Below are positions 1 to 8,897 of a stretch of DNA of 32,731 nucleotides, piece after piece. Both the position numbers and the translations under genes were made by a program. Source of the stretch: Dethiosulfatibacter aminovorans DSM 17477 (GTDB lineage Bacteria; Bacillota; Clostridia; Tissierellales; Dethiosulfatibacteraceae). Location of the stretch: positions 1-32,731 of the forward strand of contig NZ_FQZL01000035.1 of the NCBI RefSeq assembly GCF_900142005.1, in the 5' to 3' direction. The notes under the pieces were generated by a model that had not been told where the DNA came from, searched no databases, and worked only from the letters and a program-made list of their open reading frames with translations. Within the stretch, counting starts at the first letter, position 1. The number at the start of each line of letters is the position of its first letter.

Positions 1-497
1 GCAGTGATAGGACCTGAAGGCGAGGTGCTGTACAACTCTGCAAATGTTACGGGAGGAGCAATAACCGTAACTGACGATAACCAGTGGGGACTGACAGCTC
101 TAGGAGCGCTGGACTCATCAGGAGTTGAATATGAATATGAATACTGGGAGAAATGGGGTTACTTTCCAAGTTCGATTGCAGGAATAGATAACGATTATGA
201 AAATGGCAAAGGGTGGAACTTTACATTTAATGGTGAATCTGCAATGGCGCTGGCGGGTAATCAGGAAATCCAGGAAGGCAATGCAATAATATACTACTAT
301 ATGGAGACTGGCGAAGAGGTTGTGCCGACATGGGATGAACTAAACTCTGTCGAGGAAGTAACGGTAAACATGGCAGTGATAGGGCATGACGGAGAGATGC
401 TGTACAACTCTGCAAACGTGACCGGAGCGGCTATAACGGTAGCTGACGATAACCAGTGGGGACTGACGGCTCTTGGAGCGCTGGACGCATCAGGCAT
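1..497 (+). repeat. Tandem DUF4430-coding direct repeat, period 372 bp
   Basis: Bases 1-125 and 373-497 are close copies. Both encode a run ending in LYNSANVTG, followed by a shared DDNQWGLTALGALD block, and similarity continues more weakly after it (SSIAG in both). The period is 124 codons. Most differences are third-position or conservative changes, which indicates a fairly recent in-frame duplication of one DUF4430 domain. The third DUF4430 copy (about 1822-2160) is much more diverged. Confidence 0.85.
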
Positions 498-3354
498 TGA
501 ATTTACAATTGAAAATTGTCCTGTTTGGGGTGACTATCCATCATCGATTGCAGGCATTGAAAATGATGGAACATCATGGAAGTTCTCTGTAAACGATGGT
601 GAATGGAATGATGCGATTGAAGCAGGTTCAACAAACATAACCAGCGGAGATGAAATTCTATGGCAATACACATCGGATGAATCAGTTGAGTCATTGGAAC
701 TGGGGGAAATCGCAGTTGAAATTCTTTACCAGAAATACCAGGAAAAAGGAATAACAGACCAGTTTGACGGTGTCTATGTGTTATATATTTTAGACAAAGC
801 AGGTGTTGATTTTAGTTCATGGGAATACAGTGGTGAAAAATATACTGATTCCGTAATAGCAGCTGTTGAGACGGATATTATAAATGAATCGACCAAACCT
901 GTTTCAATTGAAGAACTTGTACATGACCTTGCTGCGATGAAAGCTCTTGAGCAGAGTGATTTGTACAATCAACTTGTAGAATTGATTGAGTCCAGGGACG
1001 CAGAAGGATATAATGACAGCGGAGATTCCCAATATGAGGTATTCGAAGCATATGATCTGCTGGGACATCTTGGAATGCTGGACATAGTTGATGGAGCACA
1101 GGCAAGAGAATACATCATGTCAAGAATGAACACTGAGGATGTGCCATATACATGGGGATTTGTTTTTGGGGGATATTACGTAGACTATACTTCAACGGTT
1201 AAGTGTTTGAGGGTGCTGAACTATCTGGATCCCAACGGAGAGGATGTTGAAATTCAGGAAGTTATATCAACAGTGCTGGAGTGGATTGAGAATTCACAAT
1301 TGCCTGATGGAAGTTTCATACCCGAAGGTGGAGTTTCAGGTATGGACTGCCCGGTAGCATATACTGCATATACTATTGATGTTATGGATGCATTTGATAT
1401 TGAATATGATTCATGGACCAGTGAAGAAGGCAAGACAGCTGTGGACTATCTCGTAAACAACAGTATAAACGGTAACGGTAGTATTGGAAAAGGATATATG
1501 TCTGATGTATTGGGATTCATCAATGCATACTACATGATGGACAATATCTTCTACATAGACCCTGCAGCTGAAACTATAAAAGTTGGAGACAGTTTTGAAA
1601 TCAATGCGATGCTGAAGGGGATAGACGGGATTGAGGAAATCACCGACGGTGTTGTATGGACTGTAGCGGATGAAAGTATAGCTGAAGTTAACGACGGTGT
1701 TGTAACCGGACTCATGGAAGGTGAGACGATGGTTCAGGCTACATACAACGGATCTGTTGCCTCAGCAATCATAACGGTAGAACCCGAAAGCACAGGTGGC
1801 GGTTCTTGGGAAGCCCCTTCGGAAGTAAAGGTCAGCATGGCTGTAGTCGGACCGGAGGGAAAAGTGGTAGTAGAGCCTATGACATTCGAGGTGAAGGATA
1901 CTGAAGAATGGGGACTCGCAGCCCTGGCAGCACTCATTGCATCCGGTGAGAAATACCATCTTACTCAGTGGAAATGGGGCTGGTATCCCGACATGATTGC
2001 AGGAGTGTACGGCAACGGCGGAGGCTGGAGCTATGCAATAAACGATGTAAACGGCTCAGAATTGGATGCTTGTTCGGATGCAGCTCCGATTGAAGAGGAT
2101 GACAAGATTGTATTCTATTATGCTTATACAATGCAAGACACAAATCCTCTGTGGAGCGACATTAAAAAGGCAATGAGCGGTTCTTTTGGAGGTTCCGCAG
2201 CGGTATCAGGAGAGGCTGATACTGTCTCAGACAAAGACTTGAGAAATGCCCTTGAAGATGCAGAATCAGCAGGCCAGGTGTCACTTGAAGCAGAAAATTC
2301 TAAAATAGCTTTGACTACTGGAAGCGACCAGATGGATCAGGTTGTTGATTCAGAAAAATGCCTTGAGGTAACAGTTCAGGGAGCAAGGTTCTTGTTGTCT
2401 CCGGAGTGTCTGGGACTTATGGGAACAGATTCATCGGATTATGAAAATATCCAGTTCATGGCTGAAAAGCTAAGCGACTGGGAAATAGAGAACAATATTG
2501 CACCATTCAACGGAAAATTGAGACTTGCAGGAGATATCTATGAGCTTGATATAATGTCTGAAGACAGTGACGGTGAACTGCAAAAGGTTTGCGATTTGAC
2601 TGACTGTACAATAGTAATCGACATTCCTGAAGGATTCAGACAGGCAGCCGAAGCAGGAACTCTCATGGCTTACTGGTATGATGAAGAAAATGAAAAATGG
2701 CAGTATACTGGCGGTGTATGCGATGCTGAAAACATGACAATGAGTTTCAAGGTTAAGCACTTCAGCAAATACGCCCTTCTATCATCCACAGCCTCCTTTG
2801 ACGACGTGTTTGGTCACTGGGCTCAAAAGGAAATAGAATTCATGGCAGCCAACGATTATGTAAACGGTGTTGGAGAGAATGCATTCGATGCCCAGTCAAG
2901 CATTACGAGAGCACAGTTCGTTGCAATCCTTGCAAGGATGTCAGGATTGGAAGTGGATTATGACAATATGAAGACATTCAGCGATGTTGGCGGGGATGCA
3001 TGGTATTCAAGAGAAGTAAACATAGCCGTGTCAAACGGCATAGTGAATGGAGTGGATGCCGAGAGATTCGATCCCGACGGGCTTGTGACCAGGGAGCAGA
3101 TAGTTACGATGATTAAAAGGTACCTGGACATAGTTGGAGATAGTCAATCTGATGAAACGGTAGGAAACGCCATACTTTCAAGATTCGCCGACGGCGGAGA
3201 AATCTCTACATGGGCTGAGGAGGCTGTTGCCTTTGCAGTAAATGAGGAACTGGTTAAGGGAAGAGGAGCTGATAAATTCGTTCCCGGTGGAAATGCAACA
3301 AGAGCTGAAGCTGCTGTAATGCTGTTCAGAATGCTACAGTGGATGTTTAGTTAA
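1..3354 (+). CDS. SLH-anchored surface protein with three DUF4430 domains and a transcobalamin-like toroid (5' partial)
   Basis: The reading frame is open from base 1, and the first visible domain begins in mid-motif compared with its second copy, so the true start and signal peptide lie outside the window. Counting from base 1, domains in order are DUF4430 about 1-108, DUF4430 about 118-226, an alpha-alpha toroid like terpene cyclase/transcobalamin about 232-514, a Big_2 Ig-like domain about 518-596, a third DUF4430 about 608-720, an unassigned domain about 740-928, and three SLH domains 933-1117. DUF4430 plus toroid is the architecture of transcobalamin and intrinsic factor, so a cell-wall cobamide or tetrapyrrole-binding role is inferred; SLH domains bind secondary cell-wall polymers. 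The downstream import and chelatase genes support this. A terminator follows the stop. The ligand is not proven by sequence. Confidence 0.85.
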   Translation, partial: AVIGPEGEVLYNSANVTGGAITVTDDNQWGLTALGALDSSGVEYEYEYWEKWGYFPSSIAGIDNDYENGKGWNFTFNGESAMALAGNQEIQEGNAIIYYYMETGEEVVPTWDELNSVEEVTVNMAVIGHDGEMLYNSANVTGAAITVADDNQWGLTALGALDASGIEFTIENCPVWGDYPSSIAGIENDGTSWKFSVNDGEWNDAIEAGSTNITSGDEILWQYTSDESVESLELGEIAVEILYQKYQEKGITDQFDGVYVLYILDKAGVDFSSWEYSGEKYTDSVIAAVETDIINESTKPVSIEELVHDLAAMKALEQSDLYNQLVELIESRDAEGYNDSGDSQYEVFEAYDLLGHLGMLDIVDGAQAREYIMSRMNTEDVPYTWGFVFGGYYVDYTSTVKCLRVLNYLDPNGEDVEIQEVISTVLEWIENSQLPDGSFIPEGGVSGMDCPVAYTAYTIDVMDAFDIEYDSWTSEEGKTAVDYLVNNSINGNGSIGKGYMSDVLGFINAYYMMDNIFYIDPAAETIKVGDSFEINAMLKGIDGIEEITDGVVWTVADESIAEVNDGVVTGLMEGETMVQATYNGSVASAIITVEPESTGGGSWEAPSEVKVSMAVVGPEGKVVVEPMTFEVKDTEEWGLAALAALIASGEKYHLTQWKWGWYPDMIAGVYGNGGGWSYAINDVNGSELDACSDAAPIEEDDKIVFYYAYTMQDTNPLWSDIKKAMSGSFGGSAAVSGEADTVSDKDLRNALEDAESAGQVSLEAENSKIALTTGSDQMDQVVDSEKCLEVTVQGARFLLSPECLGLMGTDSSDYENIQFMAEKLSDWEIENNIAPFNGKLRLAGDIYELDIMSEDSDGELQKVCDLTDCTIVIDIPEGFRQAAEAGTLMAYWYDEENEKWQYTGGVCDAENMTMSFKVKHFSKYALLSSTASFDDVFGHWAQKEIEFMAANDYVNGVGENAFDAQSSITRAQFVAILARMSGLEVDYDNMKTFSDVGGDAWYSREVNIAVSNGIVNGVDAERFDPDGLVTREQIVTMIKRYLDIVGDSQSDETVGNAILSRFADGGEISTWAEEAVAFAVNEELVKGRGADKFVPGGNATRAEAAVMLFRMLQWMFS

Positions 3355-3374
3355 TTTAATTATATGGGGTTATC

Positions 3375-3408
3375 GGGAGGTCGAAAAAACCTCCCTTAAT
3401 CTCTTTTT
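3375..3408 (+). terminator. Rho-independent terminator after the DUF4430/SLH gene
   Basis: GGGAGGT (3375-3381) pairs perfectly with ACCTCCC (3389-3395) around a 7-nt A-rich loop and is followed by a T-rich tail (TTAATCTCTTTTT). It sits 20 bp past the stop of the surface protein and only about 40 bp before the next start. It probably lowers read-through into the transporter genes rather than marking an unrelated unit. Confidence 0.75.
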
Positions 3409-3448
3409 AGAAAGCTTTTATTTAATAAATCGCTAATGGAGGAATACT

Positions 3449-4966
3449 TTGATTAAAAGAAATAAACTGATTGCCTTCCTTGTTATGGCTGTACTTGTCC
3501 TGTCTGTTGTACCGCTGGAAGTTGAAGCTTCGGTATCTGAAATCGACACGGAAGGAAGCAATATTAAACTTGATTCATGTGACAACTTTTCAATCACTAA
3601 AGTGTATCTGAACGATAAACCGATGAATTTGAACAACTGCAAAACATACCTATGCGACAACGAATTGATGATTCCCCTTCGTTTGGTTTCAGAAGCCCTT
3701 GGAGCCGTTGTGGGATGGGATTCCGAAGTATGCAGGGTCAGCTTATCCAGGGGTGAGAACGTTACCTACTTGAACAACGGAAATGTGGATATCCTCGTAA
3801 ATGGAGAATGCCGCACCCTTAGGGTAGCGCCTCATATAGAGAACGGAACAACATACGTACCATGTGACTTCATACAAAAGGTTTTTGGTTTCAATACAGT
3901 CTACAACCAGGCTGCATCGGAATTGAGAATCAAAATGGATGAATTCCCCCTATATTATGCGGAAGGATTCAAGATAAAATATCTGGAAGACGGATGCAAG
4001 CTTGTGACTGACGGGGAGGACTTCAGGCTGCTTCTTGTTCCGAAAGGTCAGAATGCGCCTGCAGGGGTAATTGCAGACAAGGTTATACCAATACCTCTTG
4101 ACAATACGATGACTCTTTCGTCAACCTTTGTAGGCTCTTTGGATAAACTGGATGTTCTTGACAGTGTGGTTGCAGTATCGACATCAGAGGACTACTGGTT
4201 CATTCCGGAGATAAAGGATGCATTGTCCGAAGGAAGCGTGACATACGTCGGAGGTGACAACATGGAGCCGCCGGATTATGAAATTGTAAAATCCGTAGGA
4301 CCGGAACTGGCCTTTGTTTATACGGGTGATGTAGGACAAAGGAACGTAATGAGGAAGTTCGACTCCATAGGCGTCCCATATGCCGTAAACAACGAGTACC
4401 TTGAAAAAAATCCTCTGGGAAGAATGGAATGGATAAAGTTCATGGCGGCTTTTTATGACAAGGAGATGGAGGCGGAAGCACTCTTCAACCGTGCAGTGGA
4501 AAGTGTCATGGAAACAAAGGCAAAGGTGGCCGATGAAGAAAAGCCCAAGGTTGCCTGGGGTCTTTCGTGGGTGTCTAAGGTATATGTAGCCGATCCTGAC
4601 TGTTATGTAGGCAGATGGATAGACGATTGTGCCGGAGATTATGTATTCGGCGGAATAAACATGGGTGAAGATACACAGGTAAGCATGGAGGATTTCTATG
4701 CTTATGCAAAGGATGCCGACGTGTTCATATATTCATCTACAACCAACTACATGAACAACCCCACTATAGAGGGTATTGTGGATGAGAATCCCCTCTTTGC
4801 AAACATCAAGGCTGTGAAGGAAGGCAATGTCTGGGCATATGCGCCTAACTGGTGGCAGACAATATATGAATCGGACATCATAGAGAAAGACATTGCTGCA
4901 GCTTTCCATCCTGACAAATTCCCGAATCATCAGTTTACAAAGCTTGTTAAGCTTCCTGTTGAGTAG
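3449..4966 (+). CDS. Exported substrate-binding protein with N-terminal copper-amine-oxidase-like domain
   Basis: This is the solute receptor of a FecCD/BtuCD-type ABC importer. The TTG start at 3449 is chosen because a GGAGG site lies 6 nt upstream and a signal peptide follows at once (positive MIKRNK, hydrophobic core, cleavage near VEA about residue 27). No lipobox cysteine is seen, so anchoring is not by the usual lipoprotein route. Residues about 40-150 match the copper amine oxidase N-terminal-like (stalk) domain (MIPLRLVSEALGA motif). Residues about 205-480 match the periplasmic-binding fold of the BtuF/FhuD/HmuT class. The permease gene starts 21 bp downstream. The ligand is likely a cobamide, heme or metal chelate; sequence alone does not choose. 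Confidence 0.85.
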   Translation: MIKRNKLIAFLVMAVLVLSVVPLEVEASVSEIDTEGSNIKLDSCDNFSITKVYLNDKPMNLNNCKTYLCDNELMIPLRLVSEALGAVVGWDSEVCRVSLSRGENVTYLNNGNVDILVNGECRTLRVAPHIENGTTYVPCDFIQKVFGFNTVYNQAASELRIKMDEFPLYYAEGFKIKYLEDGCKLVTDGEDFRLLLVPKGQNAPAGVIADKVIPIPLDNTMTLSSTFVGSLDKLDVLDSVVAVSTSEDYWFIPEIKDALSEGSVTYVGGDNMEPPDYEIVKSVGPELAFVYTGDVGQRNVMRKFDSIGVPYAVNNEYLEKNPLGRMEWIKFMAAFYDKEMEAEALFNRAVESVMETKAKVADEEKPKVAWGLSWVSKVYVADPDCYVGRWIDDCAGDYVFGGINMGEDTQVSMEDFYAYAKDADVFIYSSTTNYMNNPTIEGIVDENPLFANIKAVKEGNVWAYAPNWWQTIYESDIIEKDIAAAFHPDKFPNHQFTKLVKLPVE

Positions 4967-4987
4967 GGTGTAGAGACGAGGTAGTCA

Positions 4988-6040
4988 ATGGTTCAATTAA
5001 AGGATAGTAAAAAGTTATCAAATAAAGTATCGCCGGGAAGGAAGACCGCCGTCTTTTCCTTGCTTATTGTGGTCCTGCTGCTGGTATTCCTGACCAATAT
5101 CGCTCTTGGATCCATAAAGATCAGTTTTTCGGAGGTAGTCGATATAATTGTAAACAGGATCCAGGATGATTCCGTCAATTCTACTATAATATGGCAGATA
5201 AGGCTCCCAAGGTCCCTGGCGGCATTGATAGGGGGAGCAGCCCTGGCGGTGTCGGGTCTTCTTCTCCAGGTGTTTTTCAGGAATCCCATTGTGGATTCTT
5301 ATGTACTGGGAGTATCATCGGGTTCGACGCTTATTATGGCTCTCATAATAATGGGGGGATTCACCCTGGGTTTATCCGTAGTATCACCCTTCTACATGTT
5401 TTTTGGAGCCTTTCTGGGAGCAGTCTTTGTGACGGCAATAGTGCTGCTGTTCGCTTACAAGGTTAGAAGTTCCGTAACTCTGCTGGTGATAGGTCTTATG
5501 ATAGGGTATCTGTGTTCTGCAGCTACCGGTGTCATAACCACCTTTGCAGACAACGAAAAGGTAAAGGGCTTCATGATATGGAGCATGGGCAGCTTTTCAG
5601 GATTTACCTGGGACCAGGTAAGGGTGCTGATTGCATTGGGAATTCCGTTTTTGCTGATGGCAATGCTGATATCAAAGCCCTTGAATGCGTTCATGATGGG
5701 TGAGGACTATGCGAAAAGCATGGGAGTCAATGTCAAGTTTTTCCGCATATTCATCATCATGGTTTCCAGCCTTCTGACGGCTCTGGTCACTGCTTTTGCA
5801 GGACCGGTGGCTTTTATCGGAATGTCCGTTCCCCACATAGCCAGGCTGTCCCTTGGTTCCTCGGACAACAGGATTCTGGTTCCGGCAACCATCCTTATGG
5901 GAGGGATCATAACTGCTTCATGTGACCTTGCCGCCAGGGTGCTTCTTGCACCGGCGGAGCTGACCATAAGCAGCGTCACTTCATTCTTCGGAGTTCCCAT
6001 AGTCATATGGCTGGTGATGAAAAGAAGGACTGCATTATGA
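4988..6040 (+). CDS. FecCD/BtuC-family ABC importer permease
   Basis: This 350-residue membrane permease of the iron-siderophore/cobalamin/heme family has many hydrophobic spans from about residue 20 to the C-terminus and the family signature GGAALAVSGLLLQ, then RNPIVDSYVLGVSSG, near residues 79-110. Length is typical for one subunit of a permease homodimer. A purine-rich site (GACGAGG) precedes the ATG. It follows the binding-protein gene directly. Its natural ATPase partner is the gene at 8894, with two hydrolase genes placed in between, so binding protein, permease and ATPase form one importer. Substrate is inferred to be a corrinoid or other tetrapyrrole from context. Confidence 0.93.
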   Translation: MVQLKDSKKLSNKVSPGRKTAVFSLLIVVLLLVFLTNIALGSIKISFSEVVDIIVNRIQDDSVNSTIIWQIRLPRSLAALIGGAALAVSGLLLQVFFRNPIVDSYVLGVSSGSTLIMALIIMGGFTLGLSVVSPFYMFFGAFLGAVFVTAIVLLFAYKVRSSVTLLVIGLMIGYLCSAATGVITTFADNEKVKGFMIWSMGSFSGFTWDQVRVLIALGIPFLLMAMLISKPLNAFMMGEDYAKSMGVNVKFFRIFIIMVSSLLTALVTAFAGPVAFIGMSVPHIARLSLGSSDNRILVPATILMGGIITASCDLAARVLLAPAELTISSVTSFFGVPIVIWLVMKRRTAL

Positions 6041-6075
6041 TTTTAGCAACAAATGAAAGATGAAAGGATTGTAAT

Positions 6076-6837
6076 ATGAAGATAGCATTGCTACATATGG
6101 ATTTAAGCGATGGACCAGAGGAAAGGAATGTTAAGCTTTTGGGTGAAGCCATCGACATAGTTGTAAAAAAAGGGGCTGATTGGATAATTACTCCCGAGAC
6201 GGCTCTCCAGGGATATTATTTCGCTATGGATAGGGAGTATGACGTGCAGGTCCAGCCCGGTTCTTCCGTCAAGGCTTTATGTGACAAGGCGAGAAACCAT
6301 GGAGTGACAATTTTTTTGGGATGTGCGGAACGCAGCGCCGATGACGGGAAATGCTACAACAGCTGTCTCGTCATCGGTCCCGACGGAGAGATAATAGGAA
6401 GGCATTGGAAAATGCACTCCCACGGAGGAGCTTCCGAGGCATGGGCGTCTTTGGGGGACAGTGTGGATTATGTGGAATGCGGAGAGATGAAGGCCGGTAT
6501 CCTGATTTGCGCGGATTCCTGGTTCATGGAGCATTCCAGAGAGCTTAAGGAAAAGAAGGCGGATGTAATAATGATTCCCGCCCTTTGGCCGCCGGCGGGG
6601 GAATGCGGCCCCGGGGACTGTTGGGAAAGGTGCTCAAGGGAATCCGGACTGCCTGTATGGGTCTGCAACCAGACGGGAAATGGAATCCTTGACTTGTCGA
6701 AGGCTGAAAGCGCTGTGATTGTTGACGGGGAAAGGAAGTTTTCATACAGCGGAATAGAGCAGGCTGCTCTGGTATTTGATTGGGATACTGTAAACAGGAA
6801 GACTGAATCAACGGATTTTGACGTGATACCGGTTTAA
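6076..6837 (+). CDS. Carbon-nitrogen hydrolase (nitrilase superfamily)
   Basis: A 253-residue member of the nitrilase/amidase superfamily. The catalytic Glu-Lys-Cys triad is visible as E41 (ITPETALQG), K112 (HWKMH) and C145 (ILICADSW). No signal peptide is seen, so it should be cytoplasmic. Such enzymes hydrolyse amides, N-carbamoyl groups or nitriles; the exact substrate cannot be read from sequence. It sits between permease and PHP-hydrolase genes, 35 bp after the former, in a locus for a probable tetrapyrrole ligand, so hydrolysis of an amide side chain of an imported corrinoid is possible but only an inference. A housekeeping omega-amidase role is the main alternative. Confidence 0.85.
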   Translation: MKIALLHMDLSDGPEERNVKLLGEAIDIVVKKGADWIITPETALQGYYFAMDREYDVQVQPGSSVKALCDKARNHGVTIFLGCAERSADDGKCYNSCLVIGPDGEIIGRHWKMHSHGGASEAWASLGDSVDYVECGEMKAGILICADSWFMEHSRELKEKKADVIMIPALWPPAGECGPGDCWERCSRESGLPVWVCNQTGNGILDLSKAESAVIVDGERKFSYSGIEQAALVFDWDTVNRKTESTDFDVIPV

Positions 6838-6851
6838 GGAGAGTGCTGTAT

Positions 6852-8897
6852 ATGAAGAAAATGCATTTTAGAAGAAAAACCATTGTATTCTTCTCTATAA
6901 TTCTAGCTTTTACGGTCTCCTTGGGCTTTGCTCCAGAAGGAGTCAATGGAATATTTGTCACAAGTGTTCAGGCAGCAGAGAATATGTCATTGACTGTAGA
7001 AGGGGTGCAGCCGGGAGACATGACATACACATTCGAAAAAAGGCCGGCAATAGAGGCAAGTTTCCGGATGGGAAATGAAGACATGGATATGTCTTCCATC
7101 AGGATAATTGTCGATGGAAATGAAGTTACGGAATTTTCGGAAATTGAATTTGAAAAACCGGCAAAAGAGGCAAGAGTTCATTACATGCCCCGTGAAGACC
7201 TGTCCTATGGTGAGCATGACGTTGAAATTTATATAAGTGATAATGATGGCAATGTGTTTGATTATTCATGGTTTTTCGTAGTCGACAAGGATCTTGAATC
7301 AGCCTTTGACTTCTATTTTGGAAATCCCCACTGCCACACTTCCTTTTCCGACGGCCAGGGAATACCGTCAGAGGCATATGGATTCGCATATGAACAGGGA
7401 CTGGATTTTCTGGTTGTGACGGACCATTCGGACATGTTTGAAGGTGACGAATACGATCCGGAAGAAAAGGAGTATAAGGCAAGTCCTGATTCCGAATGGA
7501 CAAGGACCGGTGAGATGATTGACGACTTCAATAGCAGCCATGATGATTTCCTTGCCATGAGAGGATTTGAGATGACTTTTCCCCACCTTGGGCACCTCAA
7601 TGCATTCAATACTGAAAATTATGTTGAAGCATACACCATGACCACTCTTTCCGAATTCTACGAATGGAGTGAAAATCAACCGGGAGCAATAGTGCAGTTC
7701 TGCCATCCCAAATGGCCGGACACTTCATTTGACAGCCTGAAATACGACAAGGATGCGGACAGGGTCATCAACATGATAGAGGTTGCAAATGGAAGAAGGC
7801 CCTATGGCTATTCGAGGATGGAGGAGTACTATTTCAAGGCTTTGGACAAGGGATGGCATGTAGGTGCTGCAAATGTTCAGGACAATCACGGAAGGAACTG
7901 GGGTGAAACCGACAATCTGACCGTATACATAGGTGAAAGCCTCAGCGAAGAGGATTTTTGCGATGCATACAGGCTGAGAAGGGTTTATGCTACCGAAACA
8001 AAAACCCTTAAGATGACATTCAAGGGAAACGGACACTGGATGGGCAGCGTTCTTCAGCTGGAACCCGACGAGTCCCTTGAAATGGATATAGCAGTAGAGG
8101 ATGAGGAAAATCCCATATCCAGCATCAGCCTCATATCAAACGGCGGCAAGGTGATTGCATCAAGGGAGATAAACGACACGGCAGGAGAATGGCATCCGGC
8201 TGTAATGGCAGATGAATGCGACAGATGGTATGTGGTCAAGGTTGTCCATTCAGACGGAAGCATTGGATTTTCAAGTCCAATATTTACAACAGGCATAGAC
8301 AGTACAGGAGGAAACAGCAGATTTGAGGACCTGGAAAACCACTGGGCCAAATGGGAAATAGAATATATGGCTTCAAGGGGATTTGTGAACGGAGTAGGAG
8401 AAGGCTGCTTCATGGCAAACGACAGGATATCAAGAGCACAGTTCATAGCCATACTCGTACGTATGGCAGGACTGACTGCAGATGAGGGCAATGAAATTGA
8501 CTTTGTAGATGTGCCTGAAAATGCCTGGTACGGGGAGGCTGTAAAAACAGCCGTTTCATTGGGAATTGCAAATGGAATCGATGAGAGCAGATTTGCTCCC
8601 GACAGTTTCATAACAAGGGAACAGATGGCCAAGATGATTGAAAGGCTGATGATTATTATGGACATGGGGACGGATATCAACGGTAATGAAGTTGAGGAAA
8701 TGCTTGATGACATAGTTGACAGCAGCGAAATCTCATATTGGGCCATGAAGCCTGTGGCATCAATGATACAGGCGGATATTATGAAAGGACGCAGTGACGG
8801 AAGATTCGATCCAATGGGAAATGCCACGCGAGGGGAATCAGTAGTAGTTCTTTACAGGGTTCTTCAAAAGCAGATGCTGAGGAGTGTATCAAAATGA
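6852..8897 (+). CDS. SLH-anchored PHP-domain metallohydrolase
   Basis: ATG at 6852 is preferred over the in-frame GTG at 6843, because AAGGAGAG (6836-6843) is well spaced for the ATG and overlaps the GTG. The 681-residue product starts with a signal peptide (MKKMHFRRK, hydrophobic core, cleavage near VQAAE). An Ig-like region spans about 40-140, followed by a PHP-type metal-dependent hydrolase domain with H160-x-H162 (NPHCHTSFSDG) and D191-H192 (VTDHSD), and three SLH domains at 491-681. It should act on the cell surface. PHP proteins of this CehA/McbA-like kind hydrolyse phosphoesters or related bonds. The stop overlaps the next start by 4 bp (ATGA), which argues for tight co-expression with the importer ATPase. 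The substrate is unknown. Confidence 0.85.
   Translation: MKKMHFRRKTIVFFSIILAFTVSLGFAPEGVNGIFVTSVQAAENMSLTVEGVQPGDMTYTFEKRPAIEASFRMGNEDMDMSSIRIIVDGNEVTEFSEIEFEKPAKEARVHYMPREDLSYGEHDVEIYISDNDGNVFDYSWFFVVDKDLESAFDFYFGNPHCHTSFSDGQGIPSEAYGFAYEQGLDFLVVTDHSDMFEGDEYDPEEKEYKASPDSEWTRTGEMIDDFNSSHDDFLAMRGFEMTFPHLGHLNAFNTENYVEAYTMTTLSEFYEWSENQPGAIVQFCHPKWPDTSFDSLKYDKDADRVINMIEVANGRRPYGYSRMEEYYFKALDKGWHVGAANVQDNHGRNWGETDNLTVYIGESLSEEDFCDAYRLRRVYATETKTLKMTFKGNGHWMGSVLQLEPDESLEMDIAVEDEENPISSISLISNGGKVIASREINDTAGEWHPAVMADECDRWYVVKVVHSDGSIGFSSPIFTTGIDSTGGNSRFEDLENHWAKWEIEYMASRGFVNGVGEGCFMANDRISRAQFIAILVRMAGLTADEGNEIDFVDVPENAWYGEAVKTAVSLGIANGIDESRFAPDSFITREQMAKMIERLMIIMDMGTDINGNEVEEMLDDIVDSSEISYWAMKPVASMIQADIMKGRSDGRFDPMGNATRGESVVVLYRVLQKQMLRSVSK

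Noticed and set aside
1..497. DUF4430 duplication as an assembly artefact
   Set aside because: The two copies differ at many bases, mostly synonymous or conservative, so they are real diverged repeats.
3355..3448. Cobalamin riboswitch ahead of the SBP gene
   Set aside because: The gap is under 100 bp and is largely a terminator; no B12-box-like conserved segment was seen. Any riboswitch would be upstream of the window.
8054..8827. Long open frame antisense to the SLH part of the PHP protein gene
   Set aside because: No homology or ribosome site; it mirrors codon bias of the strongly supported + strand gene.
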